From assembly GCA_017979445.1 (NCBI GenBank), contig JADQWC010000290.1, positions 40,470-104,469 on the forward strand: 64,000 nucleotides of DNA, in the 5' to 3' direction. Below are positions 1 through 11,927 of this stretch, one piece after another. Below the pieces are notes generated by a model. It was given only the letters and a program-made list of their open reading frames with translations. It was not told the DNA's origin and did not search any database. Positions within the stretch are counted from its first letter, which is position 1; every line of letters begins with the position of its first letter. The translations under genes and the position numbers were made by a program. Source of the stretch: Akebia trifoliata. Its lineage: Eukaryota; Streptophyta; Magnoliopsida; Ranunculales; Lardizabalaceae.

Positions 1-44
1 ATGATTATGATCTTTGGGAAGCGTGTGAAGGCCTTAAAGAGAGT

Positions 45-325
45 CAAACATTGTGCCAAACATTTTTCAAAATATGGGTTACAAGTTTCGGAATGGGCTG
101 ATTTTTTGTGAGGATGGTTTCTATACACCCTAATTTACAAGTTGATGAATCGTGGACCGTTCAATTTTTGTAAATCACTTTTGATATGGGTTAGTAGTTT
201 CAAAATGGGCTGATTTTTGGTGAGGATGATCTCCTCATCATAGAGATCACTCTCTACAAAAATCAGACCCGTTCTGAAACTCCGAACCCATACGTTGAAA
301 AAATGTTTGGCTCCCTGTAGGGCCT
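45..325. repeat. Degenerate double-hairpin MITE (TA-flanked family)
   Basis: This is a decayed copy of the family that forms the array at 47-49 kb. It shows the sequence ATATGGGTT, then GGAATGGGCTGATTTTT and GAGGATG, a centre resembling the array copies (GTGGACCGTTCAATTTTTG), and a second hairpin arm with GATGATCTCCTCATCATAGAG. The ends are worn and no flanking (TA)n is left, so both limits are approximate. Confidence 0.6.
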
Positions 326-569
326 CTGAATGTCACCCCTGATCCTTATAACAAAAAATTCCATTCCCAAGACTATTTTATTGCAACTGATCATTTCTAC
401 CTAGGTGTTAGAACTTCCAATAATAGTTTAGAAACTTGATTTACACTCAAATAATGTATCTTTTTGTTTTTGTATTTTTGTAAGTTTTCTATTACTCCAT
501 CTCAAAATTCGTATTGTTGAAAAATGTTTATTGACAAAAGAAATACTTCTAATACTTAAGTAACATACT

Positions 570-671
570 CTAATGCATTGGATCCCATTAGAACTTCGCA
601 GTAGTCGTGCTCAAGTGAGAGTAGTGTACTCGGATGGGTGATCTCCTGAGAAATCCTTGTGTAGCACCCCT
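570..671 (+). pseudogene. 5S rRNA-derived relic
   Basis: About 100 bases follow plant 5S rRNA from its TAATGCACCGGATCCCATC segment to the 3' terminal GCACCCC. Visible pieces are TAATGCATTGGATCCCATTA, GAACTTCGCAGT, GAGAGTAGT, GGATGGGTGATCTCCTG and GTAGCACCCC. The first ~20 bases of 5S are missing and there are many substitutions, so it is not a functional 5S gene. It could be a retroposed copy, or the 5S-like part of a Cassandra-type TRIM LTR. I could not find LTR ends or a target-site duplication to decide. Confidence 0.75.
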
Positions 672-3163
672 CACTTATCGATCAAAAAAATTTATAATTG
701 GATTTGTGAACGAGATAAGTCTTAGACTCCCTTTTTCCTCTTTCATGGTTCATGAATATACAAAATTGATGACTTTCGATGACTTGGACAAATCATCTCA
801 ATATCATCTTCGAAAGGGGAAGTGCCCTCTTACACATTCCAATTATCAAGCCAGTTGAATAACCCATTATCATTCAATATACATCGAGGAAAATGCGCAC
901 TAATTTATATTATTCTAAGTAATTATCGGTCACATAGTGGTATTGCCATCGAGTATTTAGTCTTGTATTGGTCCATGTTTTTCTAATTTGATGAACATAG
1001 AAATGGACTTTTAGCACCCCTCCAAAAGTGGGACCATTTTTATAGAAAAATATTTGCTAGGACATATTTTCATATTTTCCCTTCTTCAAAATAGGAAAAT
1101 GGGTATGTAAAATTGCAGCCAATTTATTTTATAGGGATTATGAACTTTTTGCAAAAATGAATTCTGTGAGAAAATAAATTTCATTACCTGATTGAACCAA
1201 AGTAATGGAGAAAAAAAAAAAGAAGAAAAAAAGGAGAGTTTGTTTTTAGTTCTGAGTAATCATGGCATGGTTTTAAAACTCGGCTTCGGATCTCGTCTCG
1301 TCCAGGCTTAATAACGAGTCATCTCGGATGAGTTTTCCAATACATTTGAGGTGTCTTGTTCAAAAAATCAAAAGAGTGAACGTAAAGTATTAAAACTCGG
1401 TCAAAAAAGTAACTTGTAAGTTGGTCTTGTTCAACTCAATACCGAGTTAACTTGGACGATATCGTCTTAGTGTCGGATGAGTTTTAAAGTCATAAATCAT
1501 GGGGGATAACATTAGGAGGAAAAATCATTCTAGCGGGTGAGGTACGATGAAAAATCATTTACTTTCTCATATAAATTAAAAGATAAAAATAATTATTTTA
1601 AGTATAAAAATGTTAATTTTTTTTATTATATGTATTATATACATTAAATGAAAAAAAAAATACTAAAAATAGAATAATTTATTAAAAATCTCAATTTAAA
1701 AAAAAAAAAAAAAATCAAAGATTTTTGTGACTATACTTTGGACAGGAAGTGAATTATCTTCACTTGAAAATTGCAATTTTCAAATGAAATGATATTTTTC
1801 ATACCCAATCATGTCAATTCAAAGAAGAAGAAAAATCAAAGTAAAAGTAAAAGAATAAAAAAGTTGGTTCACCCTCAGGTGTTAAAAAAAAGGGGTCGAA
1901 ACAAACAAGAGTAGTAGAGAAAAAATAAATCACTTGTCATATCAGAGGTTTGAATGGAAGTGTGATGTGAAATGGTGGTCACCACCACTAACTTGAAGTC
2001 ACAGTCAGCCAGTCACCACCACCACCACACCCCATACCATACCCATGAGCGTGACACGCTTTTCTCTGTTCCTTTGTAGAGAAAAGTGGTAACCTCTTTC
2101 ACTATCTTACGACTCTATAATTTTCATTTTCTTTCTCTCTCAATTTTCTTCTTCAATCAAGAATCTTCAGAATCATTATCTATTTGGCCAGTGATGCTAT
2201 AATTACTACTGTTTATATAATATGATTAGATACGGCACCGATATTTCATTCTTTTTGTCTTTAATGTGCCTTCAGTGATTAAATTTGTTCCCTTTATGGC
2301 TTCTATTCTGGGAAAGTGCCCACTATCTTGGATAAGGATAACAAATTCCTACCTAATTCAAGGTATTGTCCTTATTGGAAATATTTTTTGCTTACTTAAG
2401 TTTGTATCTTAATTGAGATTTCTTTGACTAAGGATTATTAATGTATCCAGTCCCCCCCCAAGATGTGTATTTCTCCCCTTCATCCCTCCCTAGGGAGTTT
2501 AGGATGCTAATGGGCATCCCTATGTAAGGCTGTAGTTCTGGTAATCTATCCAAAAAAAAAACAAATATCGTATGAAATCATAGTTTTAATTTTTGTTCTT
2601 TTCTTTATTTATTTATGGGTCTTGGTAACGTGTGTCTTGATAAAGTGCAATAAATACATTTTGGAAATTGGATTTTGTACTGAAAAAAATTATTTTTATC
2701 AAAATACCCTCGGATGCTTATTTCAAAGAGTATTTACTGCACTTTAACGTGTTCCTTTGAGGCATACGTTAATAATATCCATTATTTATTTATTTATGAG
2801 TCGTGATAATCTAACTCTTCTTTTATATATTCTTTGTACGCTCCCATCATAAAATCATAGATACTTTGTTTCGGGATACTCAAGAAAAAAATTTATGATT
2901 TTATAATTATCAGGTCAGGAACCGTACAAAGAGCGCATGAAAAAAGAGAGTTAGAAAAATCATGATTCTTTATTTATAGATCAATAAAAGATAGTTTGAA
3001 TATTATAGGTTTCATGGACCCATTTAATGTTTTACAAGGCATTTTTAGGAGGAGAACATCAAATATTTTTTGCGCATGAAATGCCCCGGATGATGTGTTG
3101 GCCTTTGTGCACTTTTGACAAATTTTCTTATGTGGTGAGCTCAAATCAAACCCATTTTCATAA
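672..3163. other. Intergenic, no gene seen
   Basis: AT-rich DNA without a credible coding region. A stretch at about 1265-1490 begins with TTTTAAAACTCGGC and ends with GATGAGTTTTAAA in inverted orientation, so it may be an old MITE. A C-run followed by a Pur/Pyr-rich stretch and an A10 run lies near 2450-2570. Confidence 0.6.
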
Positions 3164-3172
3164 TATGTATAA

Positions 3173-3329
3173 GAGTTGTGCCAGAGTGACCTCAACAAGG
3201 GACACTTTGATGTGGTGACGCACAGATGTCTGTAGATACGATTTACTTGTATCTCAGAGAAAACACATTTGTGGGCATGTGCGCCATCTTGTCAAGATGT
3301 CCCCCACTGAAGTCACTCCACCATTAATA
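3173..3329. mobile_element. MULE-type hairpin MITE, copy 1
   Basis: A 157-bp element with terminal inverted repeats (GAGTTGTGCCAGAGTGACCTC at the left; CACTGAAGTCACTCC near the right). It is flanked by TATGTATAA (3164-3172) and TATGTACAA (3330-3338), an 8/9-matching 9-bp target-site duplication. Nine-base duplications are the mark of Mutator-like elements. It has no coding capacity. Other copies lie near 14.9, 25.3, 36.2, 47.1, 58.3 and 62.9-63.3 kb. Confidence 0.75.
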
Positions 3330-3380
3330 TATGTACAAATACTTGAAAACATATTACCTTGGATAATGGATATTTTTCTT

Positions 3381-3484
3381 AAGAGAGTTGCTATTATCTC
3401 ACCAACCTTTACTAATGCCACACCAATTGTGTGCAATTTGGTGATTTATAATGAAGTAATTGGTGTGGCAATGGTAACTCTCTT
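3381..3484. mobile_element. Short TIR MITE (AAGAGAGTTGCTATT family), short form
   Basis: A 104-bp element. The left end AAGAGAGTTGCTATTATCTC is matched in inverted orientation by GGCAATGGTAACTCTCTT at the right, and the inner parts (GCCACACCAATTGTG / GTAATTGGTGTGG) are also complementary. A second short copy lies at about 13558-13670. Longer relatives are at 23876 and 60960. Confidence 0.65.
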
Positions 3485-3513
3485 TTTTAATTAATAATAT
3501 ATATATATATATA

Positions 3514-3880
3514 GGGTCGGGTTCCGTAGACCACCATTACGACTCACATTGCGACACACTATTTTGTCTTATATGGGTAAAAATGTTTGGAAAGGGCTGA
3601 TTTTTTGTGAGGATGATCTCTATGGTGAGGAGATCATCCTTGCCAAAAATCAGCTCATTATGAAACTTCTAGCCCCATGTTTACAAGTTGAAAAATTTTA
3701 GACCGTCCAATTTTTGTAAATCAATTTTGATGGGGTTAGAAGTTTTGGAATGGGATGATTTTTTGCAAGGATGATCCCCTCATCACAGAGATCATTCTCA
3801 CAAAAAATCAGCCCATTCCCAACATTTTTACCCATATAAGACAAACAATGTGTCGCAATGTGAGTCGTAGGAACCCACCC
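3514..3880. mobile_element. Double-hairpin MITE, flanked by (TA)n
   Basis: A 367-bp element between (AT)n runs at 3496-3513 and 3881-3906. The left terminus GGGTCGGGTTCC is inverted at the right as GGAACCCACCC, and the inverted repeat runs on through CTCACATTGCGACACA. Each half also carries an internal palindrome around GAGGATGATCTC. This is the nearest full-length relative of the 47250-47631 copy. Apparent short reading frames across it are artefacts of the palindrome and the (AT)n run. Confidence 0.8.
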
Positions 3881-3906
3881 ATATATATATATATATATAT
3901 ATATAT

Positions 3907-6900
3907 CTGAATTTAAACAAATGAGATTCTCCAATTCCCTATGAGGTCTAGGAAATGAAATATTTTCTGGGTTTAAATAAAGAAACAAAAAAGACTAATA
4001 AGAAATTGGCTTGGATAGTTTTTAATTAAAAAAATTAATTGAAACCATAGATTGTAATAATCATTTATTTCGTACTCTCTACTTGGACTCAGGTCTGTGG
4101 TGGATAACATTTTAGATAATCTAACCCTCCAATGAATTATCCATTCCTTGAAGATCCTTCTCACAAAATTTCAATCTTTCAGCTTTTTAATAAAATTAAT
4201 AAAGTTTAAATGTATGGATTTTTTTACGACGATGATCTTCATGTTGATCATGACTCAATGTAAGTATACATTTGCTCTATTTTAACACATCTTTTATTAC
4301 ACTACAACATGCCATATTACATTCGGATGCATTTCACGAATCTTCATAGAATGCTCTTCTTTTCCTCTAATAACTATTATGTAAAGTTATTGTTATAAAT
4401 GTGCTTCAATCGACCACTCCTTAGTAATCTTTGAAAAAGATGATGATCATCATTTTGCGACCAAACAAAGCTTCCGAAAGTGGGTCCGATGTGTTTCAGA
4501 AGGACATGAATGGCCATGAATATAAGCTTGGAATGTGAATCACCACAATGTGGTGAGGCCACTACAGTCTTATCATCTCCTTTAAGCATAATGAGACAAA
4601 TTTTCAAGAAGAAACTCTGGTTACACAAAAGTGGCTGTTTTTCTTTGACATTAACAAAAGTTACACTAAAATAGACTATACATGATCAATAATGCCCTTC
4701 ACAAATGATTTCGTTATCTTATATCTAAACAAAATTTATATAATACATTTTAATGTATATTATTCTATGAATCTGTTAATTTATCAAATCTGATTCTTAT
4801 TGGAACTCAAATAATGGATCGAAAACCCAAAGTTATTAGACTGGAAGGTATTTGATGTTGGTTCTAATCCGATCGATTACCAATCCTACTGAGTTTGGTA
4901 CGGTTGTGGATTACGAGACATTTTTTTAGATCCACAATAATTAAATTGATTTGTAATCCTCTAAACATTGGAATAATTAAAAAAATTCACTATTGTCCTG
5001 TTTTATTGTGGGGTACCTCATGTGGGTGTGGTGCCAATTAATTGTACACTGCTGTCAAGTCAGGAAAAACACATTGAAATCGAAAATTGAAAAACGAGAA
5101 GAAAGCATAAGTCTTGCCTATATAGTTTTGCTTCTTATTTATAGACTTTTTGAGTAGAAATCTACACACCATGTTGCCACTAATGTCTACCAAAATCTTT
5201 GGCAAATTTCCTTGTTTGCTAGGCAGAGTTAACCTTTGTACATGGTTCCTGATTCTAAGGGCACTTTGTTCTTAGCAGAGAGAATTTGTGATTCTTCGGT
5301 ATCTCATTGGATGACGACAGGATTAGCTTTGGAATGACTTGTCCAATAAGCTGAGGTTGGATAGCTTATGTGATACATATCTCGAGGTGACAATGTGAGC
5401 GATGAATGAAAATCAACTTTTATTATCCACAATGATGATAAAGATACTTTAATCAAATTAGAAAAATCACCGATCAAATTGATTTTTGGTGTGTTGGTTT
5501 GTAAGGAGTGGGACAGACACTACTACCATAGGTTTGGCAAATTTCAATATGGATTTTATAAATAAGCCCATAATAGATTCCAGGAGTCCAACAAGTCTAT
5601 TTAGGTGGACCAAATATCATTGATTGATGTAACCCAAAAATTGTCACAAGCCATAGAGAGGAGATCTATAGAATTTGGTAGGCGCTTGACACGCTCAAAA
5701 GCATATTAAGAGTTGAAAATATGGAAAGCGTTAATCGAAAAATAGTAAGATGCGAACTTCAGTATGACTAACCTGATTAACATTTATGGGTGCGTCACAT
5801 GGAGGAAAAATTGGGTAATTTGGTTATCCCATGTACTAGATAATTGGCTTCGGCTGATTTTTCCCCTTCACATTGTGAAAAATCGAAATAGTAAAGACAA
5901 CACAATTGCACAAAACACAAGGATTTATGTAGTTCGGTAGTGTGCCTACATTCACATCACAGAACAAAAACAATCATTATTTTCTCATAAGTTTTACAGT
6001 CCTAAAGATCTCTATTTATATAATTGAGAGTTACCAAAAAAAAAAAATATAAAACTCCCCAAAGCAGAAACCCAAAAATAGAAAATTTCTTATGAAAATA
6101 TTACACAATTACCCTTTTCATACCCCTCAAAAATTCTGATTGGGGAAAGTGTGTAGTGCAACAGAATACAAGACATTTACACAAGACACATTGTACTTCC
6201 AAAAGCCTTAAGTGGGCTCAGAGCCGACTTACAAAGTTGAGTTTTTCAAGCACTTCCTACTTTTAGTATTTTTGGGAATCAAATGAAATTTGAAAATTAC
6301 ATTATTTACAATCAATAATACCCTTATTTATTAGTTAATGATTAAAATCTTTGGAACACTAATAAGATATTAAATTAATGGTCAAAAATCAAAATTTCTA
6401 ATATTATTGTATACTTATCTAACGTTGTTTTCCAAAAATCACCTATCACCAAATGATAATTTTGTAGCCGATTTCAATGGATGAAGATTATTTGGTATTT
6501 GCAATAGAGCTGAAATTAGGACACTTTTCTGACTTTAATCTAACCTAAGGCCAAAAGGTCACGACATTAAAGGATAGTGTGTTAAAGTCTGAAAAGCAAC
6601 TAAATCTCCCACACCCTTAATCGTCAACATGGAAAATGTCATCTACAAATTTTCTTCAAATCATGTTTGGTGGGTACTCAACTTCTTAATTTCTACTAAA
6701 AAGACAAAAACAAATTGCAAACCCACTTTTGATTTATCGTTTTTGTGGAAAGTCGATTTGACGAAATGATAAAATTTGAAAATAAAGATATCATTATTTT
6801 TAAAGTAAATGATGAAAATACCTCAAAATGATTTTAAGGTTTTTTTCTGTAAGACTTAAAATGGGATGGATTTTATTAGAAATTTGAGTCATCCAAATCC

Positions 6901-7445
6901 GAATTTAGCAGGTTTGGTTTCTTCAAATATATTTGAATAAAAAAATGGTTCAAATAAAAGTTGATGTCTCTTGACTTGAGTCAGATTTGGGTTGGAAACG
7001 AATCCATCCCTATATCCGCATAGATCCGAATGATATATTATTTTGTAAGTTATATTTTTTAAACTACGTTTATTCGACCAATAAGTGTTGATCCTATTAA
7101 ACAAGGTCTCCCTCCAAAAAGGAAAATGTCTTGAATTCAAGTCTCTTTACCTTTGAAGATTTTTATTCAAAGAATCTTGAACGATTTGAAATTAACCTAC
7201 CAAATTAACTAATAGGATCTGAGTCAGATTTGAAGCTGATTTTGAATCCAAATTAAAAATTCGGATATTGATGTACTCATATTCAGCCCCGACCCATTTT
7301 GAGCCTTATTTCTCTACATCTATCTATCTCTCTCTCTCTCCAAATTCAAAGTTAATTTTCAATTGATTTTAAAACTTTTTTAGATTCAAGATAGGACTTC
7401 TTGAATTATCATCATGTATGTCATATTATAATTCCACTTTTGATA
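3907..7445. other. Intergenic, decayed repeats
   Basis: No credible gene. The stretch from about 5875 to 6180 looks like a minus-strand LTR remnant. Read on the minus strand it has TATATAAATAGAG (TATA-like), then the common plant LTR text around GTAGGCACACTACCGAACTAC, and ends TTTTTCACA. The far LTR end and a target-site duplication could not be fixed. The remainder is AT-rich and unrecognised. Confidence 0.5.
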
Positions 7446-7640
7446 TAAATGATTCGAACCGTCCAATTCTTTGTAAACCACTTTTGATGGAGTAAGAAGT
7501 TTGGGAATTGGCTAATTTTTGATAAGGTTGATCTTCTCACGGTAAACATCACCCTCACAAAAAATCTGCCCATTCTGAAACTAATTACCCATATGGGACA
7601 AAAAAATGTTGGTTGCCAATTGAGACTATAAGTGGTTCGA
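7446..7640. repeat. Half copy of the double-hairpin MITE
   Basis: Only the right half of the family unit is present. It has the central CCGTCCAATT and CACTTTTGATGGAGT text, one worn hairpin arm pair (TAAGGTTGATCTTCTCACGG), and the outer text CCCATATGGGACAAAA. The left half is lost. Confidence 0.55.
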
Positions 7641-10539
7641 CACCAAAATTTAGATCTCACAAATACCCTCACCTTTACATTTTAAACTAAATACAATCAA
7701 GGTCATTTTGATCAAAAATCAAAAGAATTATAATCTCAAGTCCCTAAAATTAAATTTTAAAACTACAAAAACACCCTTTCTAATCTTTAAAATGATCCTT
7801 GAATTAAAATTTTAAATTACAAATAAACCCTTCATTGAGATGTGCGTTTGCACATGTAGAGTTGGGTCTTATACTCTTATCTTTTTCTTTTTTTTTTCCC
7901 CTATGTCTCTGTCTACTTTTCTTTTGTCAAAAAGGGAAAGTAATCATTTTGAAATAACAAATTGGGTTGCCAGTTTAACTTGCCTTGCTTTTTGGGTAAT
8001 TTTTAGCCTATTTGATTCACCCGATGCTCATTGCATCCTTTCTTGACTCAGCTCTATCACAAAATCCAAACACAAGCGTGTATAGTTTTCCCACTTTTCG
8101 GGTTTTTCATCTAATATTCCTTTTTTATCTGCTTTGCTTTATGGCTGCAGTGTGGGACACGACAAGAAAGTAATTTTTAAATCTTGAGACTTCATATTGA
8201 AGTTGACACACTCTCTTTTTGAATGAATGAAGCTTTGTGGTATGCAAGTTTATACAGTTTTTGACTTTTTTATAGAGCCAAAATAATTTCCTTTAAGACA
8301 TTATTGTGGTGATTTGTGAAGCCTAACAGTACATTGTTAATTAAGTCACGCGGCCCATTGGTTGAGAGGTTCTTTGTAGGTGAAATATTATAATTTTCTT
8401 CTAATTGTTGTGGTTTGAAATTTTTTTTTCTTCGTGTCTTAGGGGTTTCACGTAAATTCTGTGTTCTGATTGATTTTCTTTCTTGTTTGTTCTCTTCGAC
8501 TATTTAGCATCACGGGTTGAAGGTTGGAGTTTTCCCAAATTTCATAGAATTGCCGTTGCTCAGTGCCTTACAGTTTTAAAACAAAGAAAAAAAAAAAAAC
8601 TCAAGAAACATAATTATATTAAAATATGGACTTGTCTAATTTCAACAATTTGAAGCAGAAAAAATTATGGCAGTTCTTTCCCAATTAAATTTGATTAAGT
8701 GAGATTTCGAGTAAGTATTTACAATCTTTTTCTTTTTTCCCCTTAAAGTAGTAAGTCAATTATTCCATTAATTAGGGGAGATTTAAGATCACCAAGTACT
8801 TAGAAGCCGTGCTCTGCCTCAAGTATCATTTGAACTAGATTTTCCTTAAATATAAATAAATCTGAGGTGATTTGGACATAATCCTCCTTGTTTTGGTTAG
8901 TATTTGAGGTACTCTAGTAGTTTCAAACTGATGGCATACCACTTGACCTTGGTTTTCACAGAGAGATAATGAAAATAACATACATGCCCACCTCTTTGAC
9001 ATTAATTTTCAATCTCTTGAGTAGAATTTTTTAATCTCATCTTTGAGCCATGCGATTCTATCTCTTTCAACCTTTAGAAGTCGAAAACAAGATATTATAA
9101 CTGTTATTTTTGAAGTAAAAGACAATGAATTTTATTAAAAAATAATAATTATATAAGAGATAAATAGGATAAAAATAGTTTACAATAGAGATTAAAGAAT
9201 CAAAAGATGATAAATTTCGAGGGGAAAAACATCAAGGAATTTTAACTAGAAGTTGAAGATGAGGGCATTTAAGTTATATTTGATAATCTTCTATACAAAT
9301 TGATGGAAATTGAACTCCAAACTTGATTTATGTTGTAAGAAACAAATAAAGAACAATAATCTTTGATTAAATCAACTTGGTTAAGATATACATAAACGCT
9401 TCTTGAATAGTCAGAGTCTCTCGTTTGTGCAAGGAAGCACCAACGCTATTTCTACGATACAACTTAGTCTATAAATTTACACTACTATATAGGAACTTGT
9501 ATCTTACCTCTTTTTTGGATGCCCACAAAAAATGATGAAGAAAATAAGTCCTACAAAAATTTGGAGAAAAAATTGAAATTGAAAGATATATAAAATGTGT
9601 GAGATGTCAAAACCAATGGCGTTATGGGATTTAGATAGTAGTAGAGATGTACTTACGACAACGTATCGCTATTAATTTATATGTGTCCCACAAAGTCTTC
9701 TAACTTAGGTGCATTATATACGTATTTATTGTTTATATAAAAAATTTTTAATTTCAAATTCATTTTTTCTAGTCAAATTCATTAATCTAAGATGATTAAA
9801 TATGAATAAACATCGATTTATGAACAAACATGTATATATGAAACTTGAATCATGCACCTAACATTATGAACTTAGATACAGTGAACCACTTTAGTTTATT
9901 ATCTCAATCATACATCCCCTTTGAAAAGAATTTAAAACTAAATTTAATATTTTAATAAAATATTTTATAAATTTGATTTATTTAAATAAAAAACCAACAC
10001 AAGTCTGAGGTCAGAGGTTTTAGGGCCATGTCATCTCGAATATTCACCAAAAGTCTTTATCAATTAATTTGATTGGAGACTTGAGCCCTCCTCAGAAATG
10101 CTTGCTTTATTGTTTCCTTGCTTTCATACATACTTTCTTTTGCAAATCCTTACTTGAAGGCCGAAATATTAAAATTGATTGTTGATACATACCCACACCG
10201 TTTGGAGAATGAAGAGTAGATCAAGTCAGATTTTGATAATTGATGGTAAGAACAATGAGGCTTGTATATTCACCCTTCAACACCTCAATAATGTCCAAGG
10301 TGATTTTCAATTTATAAGATTTTGAATCTATAATTTTTTTTAATTCAGTTGTTTTGGCTTCACCATTATCAAAGCCTTATATATCCCCAAAAGAAAAATG
10401 GAGGCCAACTTCAATTTCTTAGCTTAGATCTTGAATTCTTAGAGGATAGGCTTGCAATGAATTACATCTTATGCCAATCAATTATCCTCTTAAAAACATG
10501 CAAAGATATGAATTTGATGATTTCTTCAGATATGTAAGA
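7641..10539. other. Intergenic, no gene seen
   Basis: AT-rich sequence without coding signal. The longest open frames are short, low-complexity and match nothing I recognise. Confidence 0.6.
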
Positions 10540-10892
10540 AAGCTAACGAATCCTATACAATTTATATTACTAGACCGGAGTCCAAGATCACCCATACATT
10601 GAAAGAAAATGAAAGACCATTGTTTAGATGCGTTGAAATTATTGAAACCCGAAGAATATTGTCAGAAGAAGTGTATCAAGAAGAATAAGAGAACCACTCA
10701 GATAGATCTTTGATTTAGAGAGTCAAGATTATTGAAGAATGTTAAGAGCCAGGAAGTCAACCCAAATTTTTTACTTACAAAATTCATAATCGATCCATCG
10801 TAATTTTATTTATAATTAAAAAATGTCAATTTCACAAATACCTTCATCATCGATCCCTCTAGCTAATGAAGGATTCAACACCATCTCTCTCC

Positions 10893-11075
10893 GTGAGTTG
10901 TGATTTTCTAACTCAAAAAATATCACTTGATTTGTACTTGACCGATGTGGCAAAGGCACGAAATCATGGATCTTTTTTTTTCGTGATTCACAAGAACACT
11001 GATCAACAGTTTTATGACCTTGCCACAGCGTAAGTGAAAATTTTTGAGTCAGAAAATTATTAGCGGACTGTGCTT
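10893..11075. repeat. Imperfect hairpin element, AFR unit 1
   Basis: Imperfect inverted repeat: GATTTTCTAACTCAAAAAAT at the left against TTTTTGAGTCAGAAAATTA at the right, with GATGTGGCAAAGGCA against ACCTTGCCACAGCG nearer the centre. It is probably an old MITE. A related hairpin sits at the matching place in unit 2 (15838-16030), so it may predate the duplication. Confidence 0.45.
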
Positions 11076-11439
11076 AAGATTTAAAAAATATATATATTCT
11101 ATAATACTATTAGTTTTAATTAGTTAATTACTCTATGATTTATTTAAAATAAATAAAAAAATTTGAAGTCCAAAATTGATTGTGACATGTGATGTATTAA
11201 TGTATTTGGTTGAACATATATTTCAATATGAGATATCATTTAGTTCATGAGAAGGACCATCCAAAAAGTGGGCCTATAAATTAGATGGTTAAGATCATTT
11301 CATAAATATGATTTTTCGAATGATGAAATCCACGAATCTCGAAGAGAATCCAATGGTCTACAGAGTATTCCATCAGTTTCGATAACTTACTGAGTTGAGT
11401 GAGTCAGATGGGTCAGTTTGCTGGAAGAATTAGATGCAA

Positions 11440-11569
11440 CGCTTGATGTGACGGCTCTCTCCGCTCTCTTTATATATTATATAATGGAAAATGCATCTGT
11501 TTTCGCAGATTTAAAGCAAGAAAGAAAGAAAGAACAATATATCACCAAAACGAACGCTTCCGTACTATA
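11440..11569 (+). promoter_or_regulatory. AFR copy 1 core promoter and leader start
   Basis: A TATA-like stretch (TATATATTATATAA, 11471-11484) follows a GATGTGACGGCTCTC block (TGACG motif) that is conserved upstream of copy 2. The transcription start is inferred to lie a little downstream, within the AAGAAAGAAAGAAC text. No experimental start can be read from sequence. Confidence 0.55.
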
Positions 11570-11620
11570 ATGGCGTCGTCGTCTTCTTCTTCTTCTTCTC
11601 TGCGATTGTTACGTTTTTAG
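11570..11620 (+). promoter_or_regulatory. uORF in AFR copy 1 leader
   Basis: A 16-codon upstream ORF, MASSSSSSSSLRLLRF, ends at TAG 11618-11620, about 310 bases before the main ATG. The copy 2 leader has a matching uORF that differs mainly in its serine run. Both would be translated only if this stretch lies in the mature leader, which is inferred from the TATA position. Confidence 0.5.
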
Positions 11621-11927
11621 CTTTTGAAAACCAGATCAGATACTTTTGTTTTTAGAGAGAAATCCAAAGCTGGTTTCAATCGATAACGCCATAGTCACCT
11701 AATTCGGCTTATTTTAAAAATCTAACATTTCTTTAATCGAATTTGTCTCTGTTCTTCAGATTTGGCGGAATTCGCTTTGTCAGAAGTTGCCCCTTTGCGA
11801 CTTTTACTGCCCCAGATCCGGATTCTAGAAACCCTAATATAAAAAAATCCGCATATAAGTCCATGTCATCTTCAAATCTTCAAATTTCCTCCCCTGTTCT
11901 CGAACACATCAAATCTGATTTTCCAAG

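Noticed and set aside
570..671. A functional 5S rRNA gene
   Set aside because: Missing the 5' end, many substitutions in internal promoter positions, no tandem copies.
2445..2570. C-run, hairpin-like text and A10 run suggesting a retroposed RNA or LINE 3' end
   Set aside because: No target-site duplication or recognisable source RNA.
3698..3988. 96-codon minus-strand frame
   Set aside because: Its IYIYIY stretch is the (AT)n run and the rest is the palindromic MITE at 3514-3880.
4377..4628. 83-codon minus-strand frame
   Set aside because: Complex composition but no domain I recognise and no flanking gene structure.
5875..6180. Complete solo LTR
   Set aside because: LTR-like text with a TATA-like box is present, but the second terminus and a 5-bp duplication could not be matched; left as a remnant in the intergenic entry.
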